DNA of 64,000 nucleotides from Verrucomicrobiota bacterium (GTDB lineage Bacteria; Verrucomicrobiota; Verrucomicrobiia; Opitutales; UBA953). The DNA is taken from positions 1 to 64,000 of the forward strand of contig BGOK01000007.1 in assembly GCA_003569205.1 (NCBI GenBank). Direction: 5' to 3'. Below the pieces are notes generated by a model. That model saw only the letters and a program-made list of their open reading frames with translations, had not been told where the DNA came from and did no database searches. Positions 16,953-25,908 of this stretch are shown here, piece after piece (the stretch's first letter is position 1; the number at the start of each line of letters is the position of its first letter). A program made the position numbers and the translations under genes.

Positions 16953-17747
16953 ATGGCCTTCGCCTTTCACATCCTCGGCACGAGCAGTTCCGGCAATTGC
17001 TCAATCCTGGAGTCTGGCGGCACCCGCATCATGCTGGACGCTGGCTTCCAAGGCCCTCGGCTCGAGGCCTCCTTAGCCAAGCTCGGCTTGGCCTGTGCCG
17101 CCTTGGACGCCGTCCTCATCACCCACGAACATTCCGACCACTGCATCGGGCTTGCGGCCCTCCTTCGTCAAAACCCCGCGTTAAAGGTCTTCGCCAACCG
17201 CGAAACGGCCCGGCGCATCCAAGGGGCGCTAAAGGTGAAGCCCGACTGGCAACTCTTCGAGACAGGCACTACGTTTGAGTTTCGCGGACTCCAAATCACT
17301 TCTATCCCAATTCCACACGACGCCGCCGATCCAGTCGGCTACGCCATCGACTGCCCGGCCGAGGACGCCCGTCCCGCCAAGCGCGTCACGTGGCTGACGG
17401 ATCTCGGACATGCGACCGACGTGGTGCGGCACCATTGTGCGTTGGCGGACATCCTCGTCCTCGAAGCGAACTACGACGACGAGATGCTCGATCTCTCTAA
17501 GCGGCCGCTGCACCTCAAACAACGTATCCGCGGCAACCATGGCCACCTTTCCAACCATGCTGCCCGCGACCTGCTACTCGGCTTGCGCGAATGGCAGACC
17601 TCCGAACTCTTCCTCGGCCACCTCAGTAAGGAATGCAATCGCACCATCCTTGTGGACGAGGTTATGAATGCGGTCCGTCAGCATAAGGCCGACGTCCGCG
17701 TCACCGTCGTCGACCCGCTCGAGGACGACCCCATCAGTAGCTGGTAG
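16953..17747 (+). CDS. Metallo-beta-lactamase-fold hydrolase, WalJ/YycJ-like
   Basis: 264 residues. It has the N-terminal ILGTSSSGNCS segment typical of YycJ/WalJ-like proteins and the metal motif THEHSDHC, with a later DLGH aspartate ligand, NHGHLSN and LGHLSKECN. In Bacillus the homologue is a nuclease linked to cell-wall homeostasis; here there is no walRK context. It is likely a cytoplasmic dinuclear-zinc phosphodiesterase or nuclease. The ATG at 16953 is preferred to an upstream TTG at 16914. It is divergent from glgC and convergent with the next gene, only four bases apart. Confidence 0.88.
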   Translation: MAFAFHILGTSSSGNCSILESGGTRIMLDAGFQGPRLEASLAKLGLACAALDAVLITHEHSDHCIGLAALLRQNPALKVFANRETARRIQGALKVKPDWQLFETGTTFEFRGLQITSIPIPHDAADPVGYAIDCPAEDARPAKRVTWLTDLGHATDVVRHHCALADILVLEANYDDEMLDLSKRPLHLKQRIRGNHGHLSNHAARDLLLGLREWQTSELFLGHLSKECNRTILVDEVMNAVRQHKADVRVTVVDPLEDDPISSW

Positions 17748-17751
17748 GGGC

Positions 17752-19683
17752 TTACTTGCCGGTCGGCACCGGGACTTCATCGACCGCAGCGGGAATCGGC
17801 GTAGTCGTAGCAGCCTTTATAGCGGCCGACTTGGCCACAAGGGCAGCCAGACGCTTCACCGCTGCACCGCACGAGGGCGAGGCGGGATTAAGGTCCTGCG
17901 CAGCCATCCAGGCAGTCAAAGCGGCGGCTTCGCCGCCTTCCCGCTCGAGCTTCTCGGCTAGGCCGATGAGACGGGCGTAGTCGGCCACCAGTGGCGCGAT
18001 ATCCGAACGCGTCTTGGCGAGGACCAAGTCATCGCTCTCCTTCTTGGAAATCTCGACGATGACGTCCCAGGCGAGGTAAGGGTTATTCTGCGAGGCGAGC
18101 ACGGAGGCCTTCTGGATATTAGCGTCGAGCTCGCCGACGCGGTTAATGACTTCGCGGAGTTTATCCGAACGGGGCTTGTCTTGGGCCAGCGCCAAAGCGA
18201 ACTCGAGCTTCTTGTTGAAGACCTCGCGCCAGCGGGCCTCGGCAATCATCCGATCAAACTCTGGCACCATCAAAGAAAGTTTGTCTTGGCGACTGACGAC
18301 CTGATTAGCGAATTCCTTCACGGATGGGTTCTGTGGCCAAATCTTAGTGGCTCGTTCCAGGGCAGATTCGGCCTTGGCCGTATCACCGCTGAGGGCGGCT
18401 TGCTTCGCGGAGAGTACCGCCATGTTCGAAGCGTTGATCGCGTTATTCACCCGCGACAGGATAGCGGCGCCAGGGAAGTCACGGGCACGACCGCGGACCT
18501 TATTCACGTAGGCTTCAACGTTAGCGAGATCGCGCTCGTCGCCGAGGCGTTGCAGTTCCCGGAGGTCACGCCAAAGGTCGAGCATCTCGCGCTTCTTGAC
18601 CTGCTCATACATCATCACCGACGGCTCGAATTCACCGAGAAAATAGGTTTCCTGGAGGCGCTCAAAAGCCCCGTAGAGTTCGCCCTGCTTATAGAGGTCG
18701 TCCACGGTGCGCATGCCTGTCGTGACGTCGCCCATGGCCTCACGAGCCAAGGTGTCGACCGATTCCAACGTTGGCACGAAATCAGAGACCGGGAAGAACT
18801 CCTTCACTTCCTTGGCGCCGACCCTAATATTCTGATTACCGCCCTTAAAGAGGACGCGATAGAAGGCGCTGGTGATGAGACAGTGACGGTAGCGACGAGC
18901 GAGCAGGAAGCCGACCATCTGCGACTGAAACTCCACCTGCGCCTTCAAGCCCAGCGCAATCATCTCCGCATTCTTGGCAAGGATTTCGGCCTGCGTGCGC
19001 TGTTCATCCTTCACCCGAAAGCCGAGCTCGGTCTGGCCTTGGGAGGTCTTGTTCAAGGTCGCCTTGCCGCCGCTAGCGGTCGTCGGCGAATTGGCCTTAG
19101 AATCATTGGCTTCCTCCAGGCGCTCCGCCCGGTTGACAACCACTCCCTCCTGTATCTTCCGCAGGGTCTCCAACTGATTCTTATTAATGTTTAGGTCGCG
19201 GAACTCCGCGCGCATCGACCAGACCTTCTTCACCTGGGTAGCGATGGTCAGGCAATTATTACCATCGACCTCATGCTCGGCCGCTACGAAGAGTAGATCA
19301 AAGGCCGCCTGCTGGCTGGCGTAGATGTTGTTCTGGGTCACCACATTAGGCCCGAGAATCTTTTCAATCTGCGTCAGCGTCGCGATATACTTGGTCATAT
19401 CGCCCCCGGCCGCCGGGGAAGCGAGGTAGCGCTCAAAGCGCATGCGCATGGCGCGCGAGTTACCGAGGTTAAAAGTCTTCCCCTTCCACTGCATGGAGCC
19501 GTTCTCCATATCGACGGAATCGCTGTTCACGTCGAACAGGCGATCGCCCATGGCCTCACCCGACGAGCTGCGATAGTCGCCCCCGCCGCCGCCGGAGACC
19601 GCGGCCCCAGGCTGCGGAGCCTGCGCGATGGCCAGCGTCGCGAAAGCGACATAGCCGAGAAAGGAGCAAAGCAGTTTAGGCAT
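17752..19683 (-). CDS. Large secreted helical protein of unknown function
   Basis: 643 residues. A Sec signal peptide (MPKLLCSFLGYVAFATLAIAQA) sets the start at 19683. A short Gly-rich linker follows (GGGGG near residue 35), then an almost entirely alpha-helical body with long amphipathic helices. TPR-like segments such as AKAESALERATKIWPQNPS occur in the second half. No enzyme motif is visible. It lies eight bases downstream of a small membrane-anchored protein and further downstream of an ABCG-like transporter on the same strand, which suggests a shared envelope function. It is probably periplasmic or outer-membrane associated. Confidence 0.8.
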   Translation of the reverse strand: MPKLLCSFLGYVAFATLAIAQAPQPGAAVSGGGGGDYRSSSGEAMGDRLFDVNSDSVDMENGSMQWKGKTFNLGNSRAMRMRFERYLASPAAGGDMTKYIATLTQIEKILGPNVVTQNNIYASQQAAFDLLFVAAEHEVDGNNCLTIATQVKKVWSMRAEFRDLNINKNQLETLRKIQEGVVVNRAERLEEANDSKANSPTTASGGKATLNKTSQGQTELGFRVKDEQRTQAEILAKNAEMIALGLKAQVEFQSQMVGFLLARRYRHCLITSAFYRVLFKGGNQNIRVGAKEVKEFFPVSDFVPTLESVDTLAREAMGDVTTGMRTVDDLYKQGELYGAFERLQETYFLGEFEPSVMMYEQVKKREMLDLWRDLRELQRLGDERDLANVEAYVNKVRGRARDFPGAAILSRVNNAINASNMAVLSAKQAALSGDTAKAESALERATKIWPQNPSVKEFANQVVSRQDKLSLMVPEFDRMIAEARWREVFNKKLEFALALAQDKPRSDKLREVINRVGELDANIQKASVLASQNNPYLAWDVIVEISKKESDDLVLAKTRSDIAPLVADYARLIGLAEKLEREGGEAAALTAWMAAQDLNPASPSCGAAVKRLAALVAKSAAIKAATTTPIPAAVDEVPVPTGK

Positions 19684-19691
19684 GGCGGGGT

Positions 19692-20081
19692 TCAAAAGCG
19701 TTCGAGGTCTTCAACGACAAGGAGGTCACGGACCACGCGCACCTTGCACTTGAAGCGCTGGCCGACCTCGAAGGTCTCGCCAGCCGAAAGGGGGACGAAA
19801 AGCGGGACGCGACCGGAGCCGCGCGTGACGTCGGTCGGCTTGACAGCGAGGACGCGACCCTTGCCTTCTTCATAAGCGAGCTGCTTCTCAATCTGGCAGT
19901 CAAAGCGGTAAGCATTGCCCTGGAGCGTCGCCCAATCCTTGCGGTAATCATCGACGGAAAACGGGGAGAGGTCGGTGAACTTACCGCCGCCGGCGAACCG
20001 CGGGATGACGATGGCCATCAGGACCACGATTACCAACACGGGGATACCGAGGGCGAAGAAAAGAGGGTTAACTTTGGACAT
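19692..20081 (-). CDS. Small membrane-anchored protein of unknown function
   Basis: 129 residues. One N-terminal transmembrane helix (about 8-28, FFALGIPVLVIVVLMAIVIP) is followed by a small soluble domain rich in beta-strand-like segments (FDCQIEKQLAYEEGKGRVL; FVPLSAGETFEVGQRFKCKVRVV), which reads like an OB-type or similar barrel. It stands between the ABCG-like transporter gene (52 bases upstream) and the large secreted helical protein (8 bases downstream), and is probably in the same transcript. The leader ends in TTCCCC directly before ATG. Confidence 0.75.
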   Translation of the reverse strand: MSKVNPLFFALGIPVLVIVVLMAIVIPRFAGGGKFTDLSPFSVDDYRKDWATLQGNAYRFDCQIEKQLAYEEGKGRVLAVKPTDVTRGSGRVPLFVPLSAGETFEVGQRFKCKVRVVRDLLVVEDLERF

Positions 20082-20133
20082 GGGGAACGCCTAGGGGTGC
20101 TGGGCTATTAAGAATAGTAGAGAAGGCCGGGGA

Positions 20134-21834
20134 TTAGTTCCAGCGCTTTTGCTGGCAACCCACCACGACCATGCATACGCCCACTAGCCCCTGAATTAGG
20201 AGCACAAACACGGCGATTTCATTGGAGGCCACCGAGGCAGTGAGGTCCGGCAGGCTGCGTTCGTAGGCCGTCCAGATGCCCGAATCGGTCATGGACTTCA
20301 TATAGCCCGACCAACCCCAGTAAGAGTTAATGAAGGGGCGGCAGACCCAGGTGAGGGCCGGCGGTAGCGCCAAGACGACCCCCGAGAGGGGTAATTGGAA
20401 GCCGACCAGGTAGATGGAAAGGAGCGAGGATTTCTCTGGGGAGGTGAGTAAGGCCGAAAAGCCGAGGCAGACGACCGACATCGAAACGCAACTAGCGGCC
20501 AAGACCGCCAGCTGCGGGACCCAAGGTCCAGGGAACTGGCAAATCATCTTTACGAAGAAGCACATCCAAGCGCCTTGGAAGATGGCGATGCAGGACACGA
20601 AGAAGATTTTCGAGAAAGCGTACGACCACGGGCGCAACCCGGTCATGCGTTCCTTCTCGTAGAGGATGCGTTCCGCGGAGATCTCACGACCGCCGTTATT
20701 GGCACCCATGAGCGTCAGCAGGATGACTTGGAACATCACCAACCCCGCGGCCATGGAAGCGACTTGGGCATTGGAAATCTGCACGCGCAAAGCCGTCTGC
20801 ACTTCCTTGATGGAGGCCACGTTACTATCGAGCGGCTCCTTCAGGATATTCCACTCTCCGCTGAGATTAAAAATAATGACCAGCAACGGGAAGCCGAAGG
20901 TAATCGCTAAGGTCAGGCCGAGGTAGCCGGTGTCACGGAAGAACAGGCGGAAACGGCGGGCCAGCAAAGTAAAGAACTGCGAGATACCACCTGGGACTGC
21001 GGGTTCGGGCAGGCTGTCCACAGGAGCAACCTCACTGGTCACCGCGGCCACCGCGGCCTCAAATTCGCCCGCGTGCTCGGCCTGATGAATCGCCCAGCGG
21101 TCCCGCCAGTAGGCCAAATCCTGGGCATTCAGCACCTCATACAGACGCAACCCATCAGGAATACCGAAGTAGCCCAACAGCGCGGAGGGCGATCCTTGGA
21201 AGACCACGTCGCCTTGGTAGACGACCGTGACCCAATCGAACTGATTAAGTTTTCCAAGATTATGGATGATACAAACAAAGCTCTTCCCGCCCGAGACGAC
21301 GAGTTGGCGTAGGAGTGCGAGAATCTGGTCCTCCGACTGTGGGTCGAGCCCCGACGTCACTTCATCGCAGACCATGCAGGGCGGATCCAGCGTCAGCTCA
21401 ATGCCGAGCGATAAGCGGCGCAACTGCCCACCCGACAAAGAGGAGACGCGTTTGTCGCGGTGCGGCGAGAGGCCGGTCACCCCGAGCACGGACTCGAGCC
21501 GGCGGTGACGCTCAGCTGCAGATGGAACGGCTAGTCGCAAGGCGTAGTCGAGGGACTCCTTGACGGTCAACTGCGCTTGGGCAGCGGTAAACTGTGGGGC
21601 AAACCCGACCTTACCCACTAAGTCTTCGGTACAACTGATTGGCTGGCCCGCGAGGCTGGCCTCGCCGGTCGAAGGCAAGATGCCCAAGATGGCCTTCATT
21701 AACGTCGTCTTGCCGCAGCCCGAGGGCCCGATAACGGCGTTTAGGCCACGAGGCAGGAACCGGGCATTGGCACTGTCGAGGATGACGGGTCCATCCGTAC
21801 CCGCCTGGACAGTGAGGTTTTGGCAGCTCAGCAT
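20134..21834 (-). CDS. ABCG-like ABC transporter, ATPase fused to ABC-2 permease
   Basis: 566 residues. The N-terminal ATPase has Walker A GPSGCGKT near 37-44, signature LSGGQLRR, and Walker B reading MVCDEVTSGLD, as in the eukaryotic ABCG/White group (CDEPTSGLD). The C-terminal half has about six transmembrane helices of the ABC-2 type, with the conserved stretch YEKERMTGLRPWSYAFSK before the membrane core. The domain order ATPase-then-membrane and the overall size match half-transporters that work as dimers. The substrate is unknown; the co-oriented envelope proteins downstream make export of, or action on, an envelope component plausible. It starts 39 bases from a divergent secreted-protein gene. 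Confidence 0.9.
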   Translation of the reverse strand: MLSCQNLTVQAGTDGPVILDSANARFLPRGLNAVIGPSGCGKTTLMKAILGILPSTGEASLAGQPISCTEDLVGKVGFAPQFTAAQAQLTVKESLDYALRLAVPSAAERHRRLESVLGVTGLSPHRDKRVSSLSGGQLRRLSLGIELTLDPPCMVCDEVTSGLDPQSEDQILALLRQLVVSGGKSFVCIIHNLGKLNQFDWVTVVYQGDVVFQGSPSALLGYFGIPDGLRLYEVLNAQDLAYWRDRWAIHQAEHAGEFEAAVAAVTSEVAPVDSLPEPAVPGGISQFFTLLARRFRLFFRDTGYLGLTLAITFGFPLLVIIFNLSGEWNILKEPLDSNVASIKEVQTALRVQISNAQVASMAAGLVMFQVILLTLMGANNGGREISAERILYEKERMTGLRPWSYAFSKIFFVSCIAIFQGAWMCFFVKMICQFPGPWVPQLAVLAASCVSMSVVCLGFSALLTSPEKSSLLSIYLVGFQLPLSGVVLALPPALTWVCRPFINSYWGWSGYMKSMTDSGIWTAYERSLPDLTASVASNEIAVFVLLIQGLVGVCMVVVGCQQKRWN

Positions 21835-21872
21835 TGGATGAAATCTTGCCAGCGCAATCGGTGGGGTAAAGA

Positions 21873-22559
21873 ATGAACGCCATGAGACTCCCCTGCTCTG
21901 CCCTGACCCTGGTCGCCGCCCTCTGCCTCGTCCCGACAGCCGATGCCATGACCATGAGGAAGCGCGCCTTCCCCAACCAAGGCTTCTTCGGCATCGAGGT
22001 CAAAGGGACGGACATGAGCTTCTATGGCCGCGCCGATCACGTCGTCTCCGTCTCCTTCCAAGAATACACGACGGGCGCCTACATTGTGAGCGAAGTCGTC
22101 GTAGACATGCAGAACTCCAACCAGCAGCTCCGCCTCTATTATACCCGCACTCCGGGCTCGGCCGATGTCGCTGACCGCGCCAACCGCGCGAGCACGGCTA
22201 ACTCCCAGAACCGCGGCCTCGACCCATCAGCCGCCAGCAAACTCCCAGTTCCCGGCCCCTTCGGTGCGATTGAAACACAGGTCAATAACCTGACCCAGTC
22301 GACCACGGCCGGGCTGGTGGTGAAGAGCTACCCGACGACCACCCACGCCAAGACCGTGGAAATGACCGTCAAGTCCAAGGCCGAGTTACAGCGCTTCTAT
22401 GGAGCCTTCCGCGATCTCTTAGTGGCCCGCACCGTCGCGGCTAGCGCTGGCTCGACCATTGAAGGCGCCGACGCAGCCAACGCTCAGGCGGCCGCGGCGG
22501 GCACGACCCCGACGCTGACCATCAATAGCATCGGCGGGACCCTCTTTACGTTGGAGTAA
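21873..22559 (+). CDS. Secreted protein of unknown function
   Basis: 228 residues with a Sec signal peptide (LPCSALTLVAALCLVPTADA). Two starts are possible, 21873 and 21882, since both precede the signal. The mature part begins with FPNQGFFGIEVKGTDMSFYG and is rich in beta-strand-like segments, with a central Asn/Ser/Ala linker and a C-terminal Ala-rich region. No known domain is recognised. It is divergent from the ABCG-like transporter with a gap of only 38 bases, so the two promoters must overlap, which could tie their expression. Confidence 0.7.
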   Translation: MNAMRLPCSALTLVAALCLVPTADAMTMRKRAFPNQGFFGIEVKGTDMSFYGRADHVVSVSFQEYTTGAYIVSEVVVDMQNSNQQLRLYYTRTPGSADVADRANRASTANSQNRGLDPSAASKLPVPGPFGAIETQVNNLTQSTTAGLVVKSYPTTTHAKTVEMTVKSKAELQRFYGAFRDLLVARTVAASAGSTIEGADAANAQAAAAGTTPTLTINSIGGTLFTLE

Positions 22560-22640
22560 GCCCCCCCGGGATATAGAGTGAAACTGGGCGATTAGGTCGC
22601 TCGACAAGGGTTAGACGCAGGGAGATAAATACCTATCCCC

Positions 22641-24233
22641 ATGCGACTCCCCTTCTTCGCGTCCTTCCTCCTCACGGCGGCCTGCCTCGCCGGCCCGATT
22701 TTACCCAAGCCGTTCCGGGTGGCCCAGATCATGGACGCCCCCGCGACGAATATTCGCGGCGCTAAGGTTGAAGCCGACCCCGCCTTTGCCGCGACGGCCG
22801 AACGCCTGCGCGCCCAGCTTGGTACGGGCGGCACGACGACGGTCCAACTCGTCAAGGCCACGGGGCCGGTTCGCGGCTTTGAAGTCGGCGACGAAGGCTA
22901 CGTCATCGAGGCCCACCCCGGGCAGCCCGTCCGCATCCACGCCCGCACCGAGGCCGGTGCTTTCTACGGCATCATCACCCTGCAACAGCACGCTTACGCC
23001 GGCAACGACGGCGGCCTCTACGTCCCTCCAGGCGATGTGATGGACAAGCCACGCTTCGCGTGGCGCGGGCTGATGATTGACGATGGCCGCCACATCATGG
23101 GCAAGGCCCAGATTCTTCGCATGCTCGACCTCATGGCCCTGCACAAGCTGAACACACTGCATTGGCACCTGACCGAAGACCAAGGTTGGCGCGTTGAAAT
23201 CAAGAAGTACCCCAAGCTCACCGAAGTCGGCTCCAAGCGCGACGCCTCCCCCACCATGGGCAATCGCAATAAGCCCGATGGTAAGCCCTACGCTGGCTTC
23301 TACACGCAGGATGACCTCAAGGAAGTCGTGGCCTACGCCACCAAACTACACATCAACGTCATCCCTGAAATCGAGATGCCCGGCCACGCCGCCGCGGCGA
23401 TTGCGGCCTATCCCAACCTCGGCAACACCGACATCCCGGGCTACAGCCCGAAGGTGGCGAGCAGCTGGGGCGTGAAGTACTACACCTTCGCCCCGAAGGA
23501 AGAAACCTTCGCGTTCATCGATGACGTCTTTGCGGAACTCTGCCCGATTTTCCCGAACGCGTTCTTTCATATTGGCGGTGACGAATCGCCCAAGGATCAG
23601 TGGAACAAGTCGCCCTTCGCCAAGGAAGTCATGGCCAAGGAAAAGCTCAAGGATGCGCATGAACTCCAGTCTTACTTTATCTCCCGCGTCGAGAAGCTCC
23701 TGAACAAGCGCGGCAAGCGACTCATCGGCTGGGACGAAATTCAAGAAGGCGGCCTCTCCAAGACTGCGACGATGATGGTATGGCGCGACTGGAAGTGGGC
23801 GCAGCTGGCCGCCGATCGCGGCAATAATATCGTGATGGCACCGACCTCGCACACCTACTTTGACTACGGCCAAGGCAAGCACCCAGAAAACCCGGCCTTT
23901 GACAACATCGGCGGCAACCTCTCCGTTGAGAAAGTCTATAGCTTCGAACCCATCCCGCCGAAGTTCACCGAAGCCCAGCGCAAGTTGGTCCTCGGCTGTC
24001 AGGCCCAGCTCTGGGGGGAATACATTTACAACCCGGCCAAGCAGGAATACATGGCCTTCCCCCGGGCCTGTGCCTTGGCGGAAGTGGCCTGGTCAGAGAA
24101 TACGGGACGCTCTTGGGCTGAATTCCAACCTAGGCTGGATGCTCACCTCAAGCGCCTCGACGCCCTCAAGGTGAACTACCGCCGCCCCGACGGCACCCCG
24201 GCCGTGACCGAAAAGGTTGGCCGAGGCGAATAA
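22641..24233 (+). CDS. Secreted beta-N-acetylhexosaminidase, GH20
   Basis: 530 residues. A signal peptide (MRLPFFASFLLTAACLAG) is followed by a GH20b-like N-terminal domain (to about 140) and a TIM-barrel domain. The substrate-assisted catalytic pair D314-E315 is in HIGGDES; WHLTEDQGWR, IPEIEMPGHA and GCQAQLWGEY are further GH20 landmarks. It removes terminal GlcNAc or GalNAc from chitin fragments, glycoproteins or mucin-like glycans in the periplasm or outside. Its nearest functional partners are the distant M60 peptidases and GH-D/sulfatase block. The leader ends in TATCCCC before ATG. Confidence 0.94.
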   Translation: MRLPFFASFLLTAACLAGPILPKPFRVAQIMDAPATNIRGAKVEADPAFAATAERLRAQLGTGGTTTVQLVKATGPVRGFEVGDEGYVIEAHPGQPVRIHARTEAGAFYGIITLQQHAYAGNDGGLYVPPGDVMDKPRFAWRGLMIDDGRHIMGKAQILRMLDLMALHKLNTLHWHLTEDQGWRVEIKKYPKLTEVGSKRDASPTMGNRNKPDGKPYAGFYTQDDLKEVVAYATKLHINVIPEIEMPGHAAAAIAAYPNLGNTDIPGYSPKVASSWGVKYYTFAPKEETFAFIDDVFAELCPIFPNAFFHIGGDESPKDQWNKSPFAKEVMAKEKLKDAHELQSYFISRVEKLLNKRGKRLIGWDEIQEGGLSKTATMMVWRDWKWAQLAADRGNNIVMAPTSHTYFDYGQGKHPENPAFDNIGGNLSVEKVYSFEPIPPKFTEAQRKLVLGCQAQLWGEYIYNPAKQEYMAFPRACALAEVAWSENTGRSWAEFQPRLDAHLKRLDALKVNYRRPDGTPAVTEKVGRGE

Positions 24234-24320
24234 TCCCTTATTTCAGCCCTTCCGACCCTTCCGCGGGCAAGTCCGGCTTGACCGTGGCGAGCGGGACGGC
24301 TTGTCTTCGCCTTTACTCCC

Positions 24321-24884
24321 ATGGCTTCCCTTCCCGTCAATCGCATCAAGAAGAAGAACATCATGAGCTACAACGGTGAGCTCTGTATCGTTCTCGAATG
24401 CCTCGTTCGCACCCCCCCGAACAACGCGTCCTACGTCCAGATGGAACTCCGCTCGATCAAGACCGGCGCCAAGATCCCAGTCCGTTGCGGCATCGGCGTC
24501 AGCTTCGATGTCTTCGATAACTCCATCAAGTCCCTCGAGATGTCCTATGAAGCCGACGGTAGTTACGTCTTCGTTGACACTAACACCAACGAGGAATTCT
24601 ACATCTCGGCCGCTTCCCTCGCGGATTCCAAGGAGTTCCTGGTTTCAGGCACCACCTACATGGTCCTCTTCGTTGAAGATAAGCCCATCACCGTCGACCT
24701 CCCCCCTTCCGTCATCGTCGAAGTCCTCGAAGCCCCGCCCGCCGTCAAGGGCGACACCGCTGGCAACGTCCAGAAGACGGTCACCTGCGAAAACGGCCTC
24801 CAGGTCAACGTCCCGCTCTTCATCAAGCAGGGCGAGAAGATCAAGGTCAGCACCGAGAACAAAGAGTACCTCGGTCGCGCCTAA
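24321..24884 (+). CDS. efp: Elongation factor P-like protein with Asn at position 34
   Basis: 187 residues in the three-beta-barrel EF-P layout. The N-terminal KOW-like domain includes the loop RTPPNNASYVQ, domain II YEADGSYVFVDTNTNEEF, and the C-terminal OB domain NGLQVNVPLFIKQGEKIKVSTEN. EF-P binds between the P and E sites and rescues ribosomes stalled at polyproline; the loop residue 34 is usually Lys or Arg and is often modified. Aligning by eye puts Asn34 at that position, so the known lysylation, rhamnosylation or aminopentanol routes cannot apply. It is a genuine EF-P or an EF-P-like paralogue; no modification gene is adjacent. Confidence 0.88.
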   Translation: MASLPVNRIKKKNIMSYNGELCIVLECLVRTPPNNASYVQMELRSIKTGAKIPVRCGIGVSFDVFDNSIKSLEMSYEADGSYVFVDTNTNEEFYISAASLADSKEFLVSGTTYMVLFVEDKPITVDLPPSVIVEVLEAPPAVKGDTAGNVQKTVTCENGLQVNVPLFIKQGEKIKVSTENKEYLGRA

Positions 24885-24906
24885 GCCGACCGCCAGCCCG
24901 CCCACC

Positions 24907-24939
24907 GAACCCCGGCACCCCCCGGGGTTCGTCGTTTTC
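24907..24939 (+). terminator. Rho-independent terminator after efp
   Basis: A nine-base perfect stem (GAACCCCGG / CCGGGGTTC) with a six-base C-rich loop is followed by GTCGTTTT. It lies 22 bases after the efp stop codon and before the opposite-strand tRNA. Confidence 0.8.
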
Positions 24940-24980
24940 TAGGCACGCCACACCCTCCCGAGAAGGGCGCTAAAAATTGC

Positions 24981-25051
24981 TAGTCCGACTAGGATTCGAA
25001 CCTAGACAAGGAGTACCAAAAACTCCTGTGCTACCATTACACCATCGGACT
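24981..25051 (-). tRNA. tRNA-Gln (anticodon UUG)
   Basis: On the minus strand the acceptor stem AGTCCGA pairs fully with TCGGACT. The D arm is GTG-TAATGGTAG-CAC, the anticodon stem GGAGT/ACTCC encloses the loop TTTTGGT with anticodon TTG, and the T arm is CTAGG-TTCGAAT-CCTAG. The discriminator is A and CCA is not encoded. The gene is 71 bases. The pattern is that of bacterial tRNA-Gln. A short T-rich stretch follows at its 3' side. Confidence 0.95.
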
Positions 25052-25142
25052 GCAGGGGGCGAGTTAAGTCAATTTCTCCAACGGGAGTCAAGCGAGACAA
25101 GGCGAGGTTGACGGAAGCAGGGTCCTCGTTCATCTCCCCTGT

Positions 25143-25877
25143 ATGCCTACTAATTCCTCGGTAAAGCCGAAGTATCGTCGGATCGTCCTAAAGATCAGCG
25201 GTGAGGCCCTCCGAAACGACGAGACGGGTCAATCCATCGACAGCGACGTCCTCGACCGCTTGGCCGTCGAGCTAAAGTCCATCCGCTCCCTCGGCGTGCA
25301 GGTCGCCGTCGTCGTCGGTGGCGGCAATATCTTCCGCGGCCTCGCCGGGGCCCGCGCCAATGGCACGGACCGCACGACGGGCGACAATATGGGCATGCTC
25401 TCCACGGTCATCAACGGCCTCGCGCTCATGGACCGCCTCGAGAAGGCTGGCCTCGAAGTGCGCGTCATGACCGCCATCCCGATGGATCGCATCGCCGAGC
25501 CTTTCATTCAACGCCGTGCCACCCGCCACCTCTCGCGCGGTCGCATTGTCATCTTCGTCGCGGGCACGGGCAACCCGTACTGCACAACCGACTACGCGGC
25601 TGCCCTCCGTGCGAACGAAATCGGTGCCGACGCCATTCTCAAAGCCACCAAGGTCGACGGCGTCTACGACAAGGACCCGATGAAGCATAAAGACGCCAAA
25701 CGCTACAAGAAGGTCTCGCACGCTGAAGCCCTCACCAAGCGCCTCGGCGTGATGGATGCCGAAGCCTTCTCACTCTGCGAAGCCAACAAACTCCCAATCA
25801 TCGTCTTCTCGATGGCCGATAAGGGGGCCGTCCGTAAAGCCGTGCTCGGCCAGTCCATCGGCACGCTGGTCGCCTAA
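25143..25877 (+). CDS. pyrH: UMP kinase
   Basis: 244 residues of the amino acid kinase fold. It phosphorylates UMP to UDP; the family is allosterically regulated by GTP and UTP. Landmarks are VLKISGEAL, VAVVVGGGNIFRG, the GDNMGMLSTVING segment and DGVYDKDP near residue 180. It is followed after 31 bases by frr, the conserved bacterial pair usually found next to tsf and rpsB, which are not in this window. The leader CTCCCCTGT is pyrimidine-rich. Confidence 0.96.
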   Translation: MPTNSSVKPKYRRIVLKISGEALRNDETGQSIDSDVLDRLAVELKSIRSLGVQVAVVVGGGNIFRGLAGARANGTDRTTGDNMGMLSTVINGLALMDRLEKAGLEVRVMTAIPMDRIAEPFIQRRATRHLSRGRIVIFVAGTGNPYCTTDYAAALRANEIGADAILKATKVDGVYDKDPMKHKDAKRYKKVSHAEALTKRLGVMDAEAFSLCEANKLPIIVFSMADKGAVRKAVLGQSIGTLVA

Positions 25878-25908
25878 CGCTAACCTTTCACACAACAAAA
25901 ACATCCCC

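Noticed and set aside
18181-19194. Plus-strand open frame of 337 codons
   Set aside because: It is opposite the large secreted helical protein; the real gene has a signal peptide and a coherent start.
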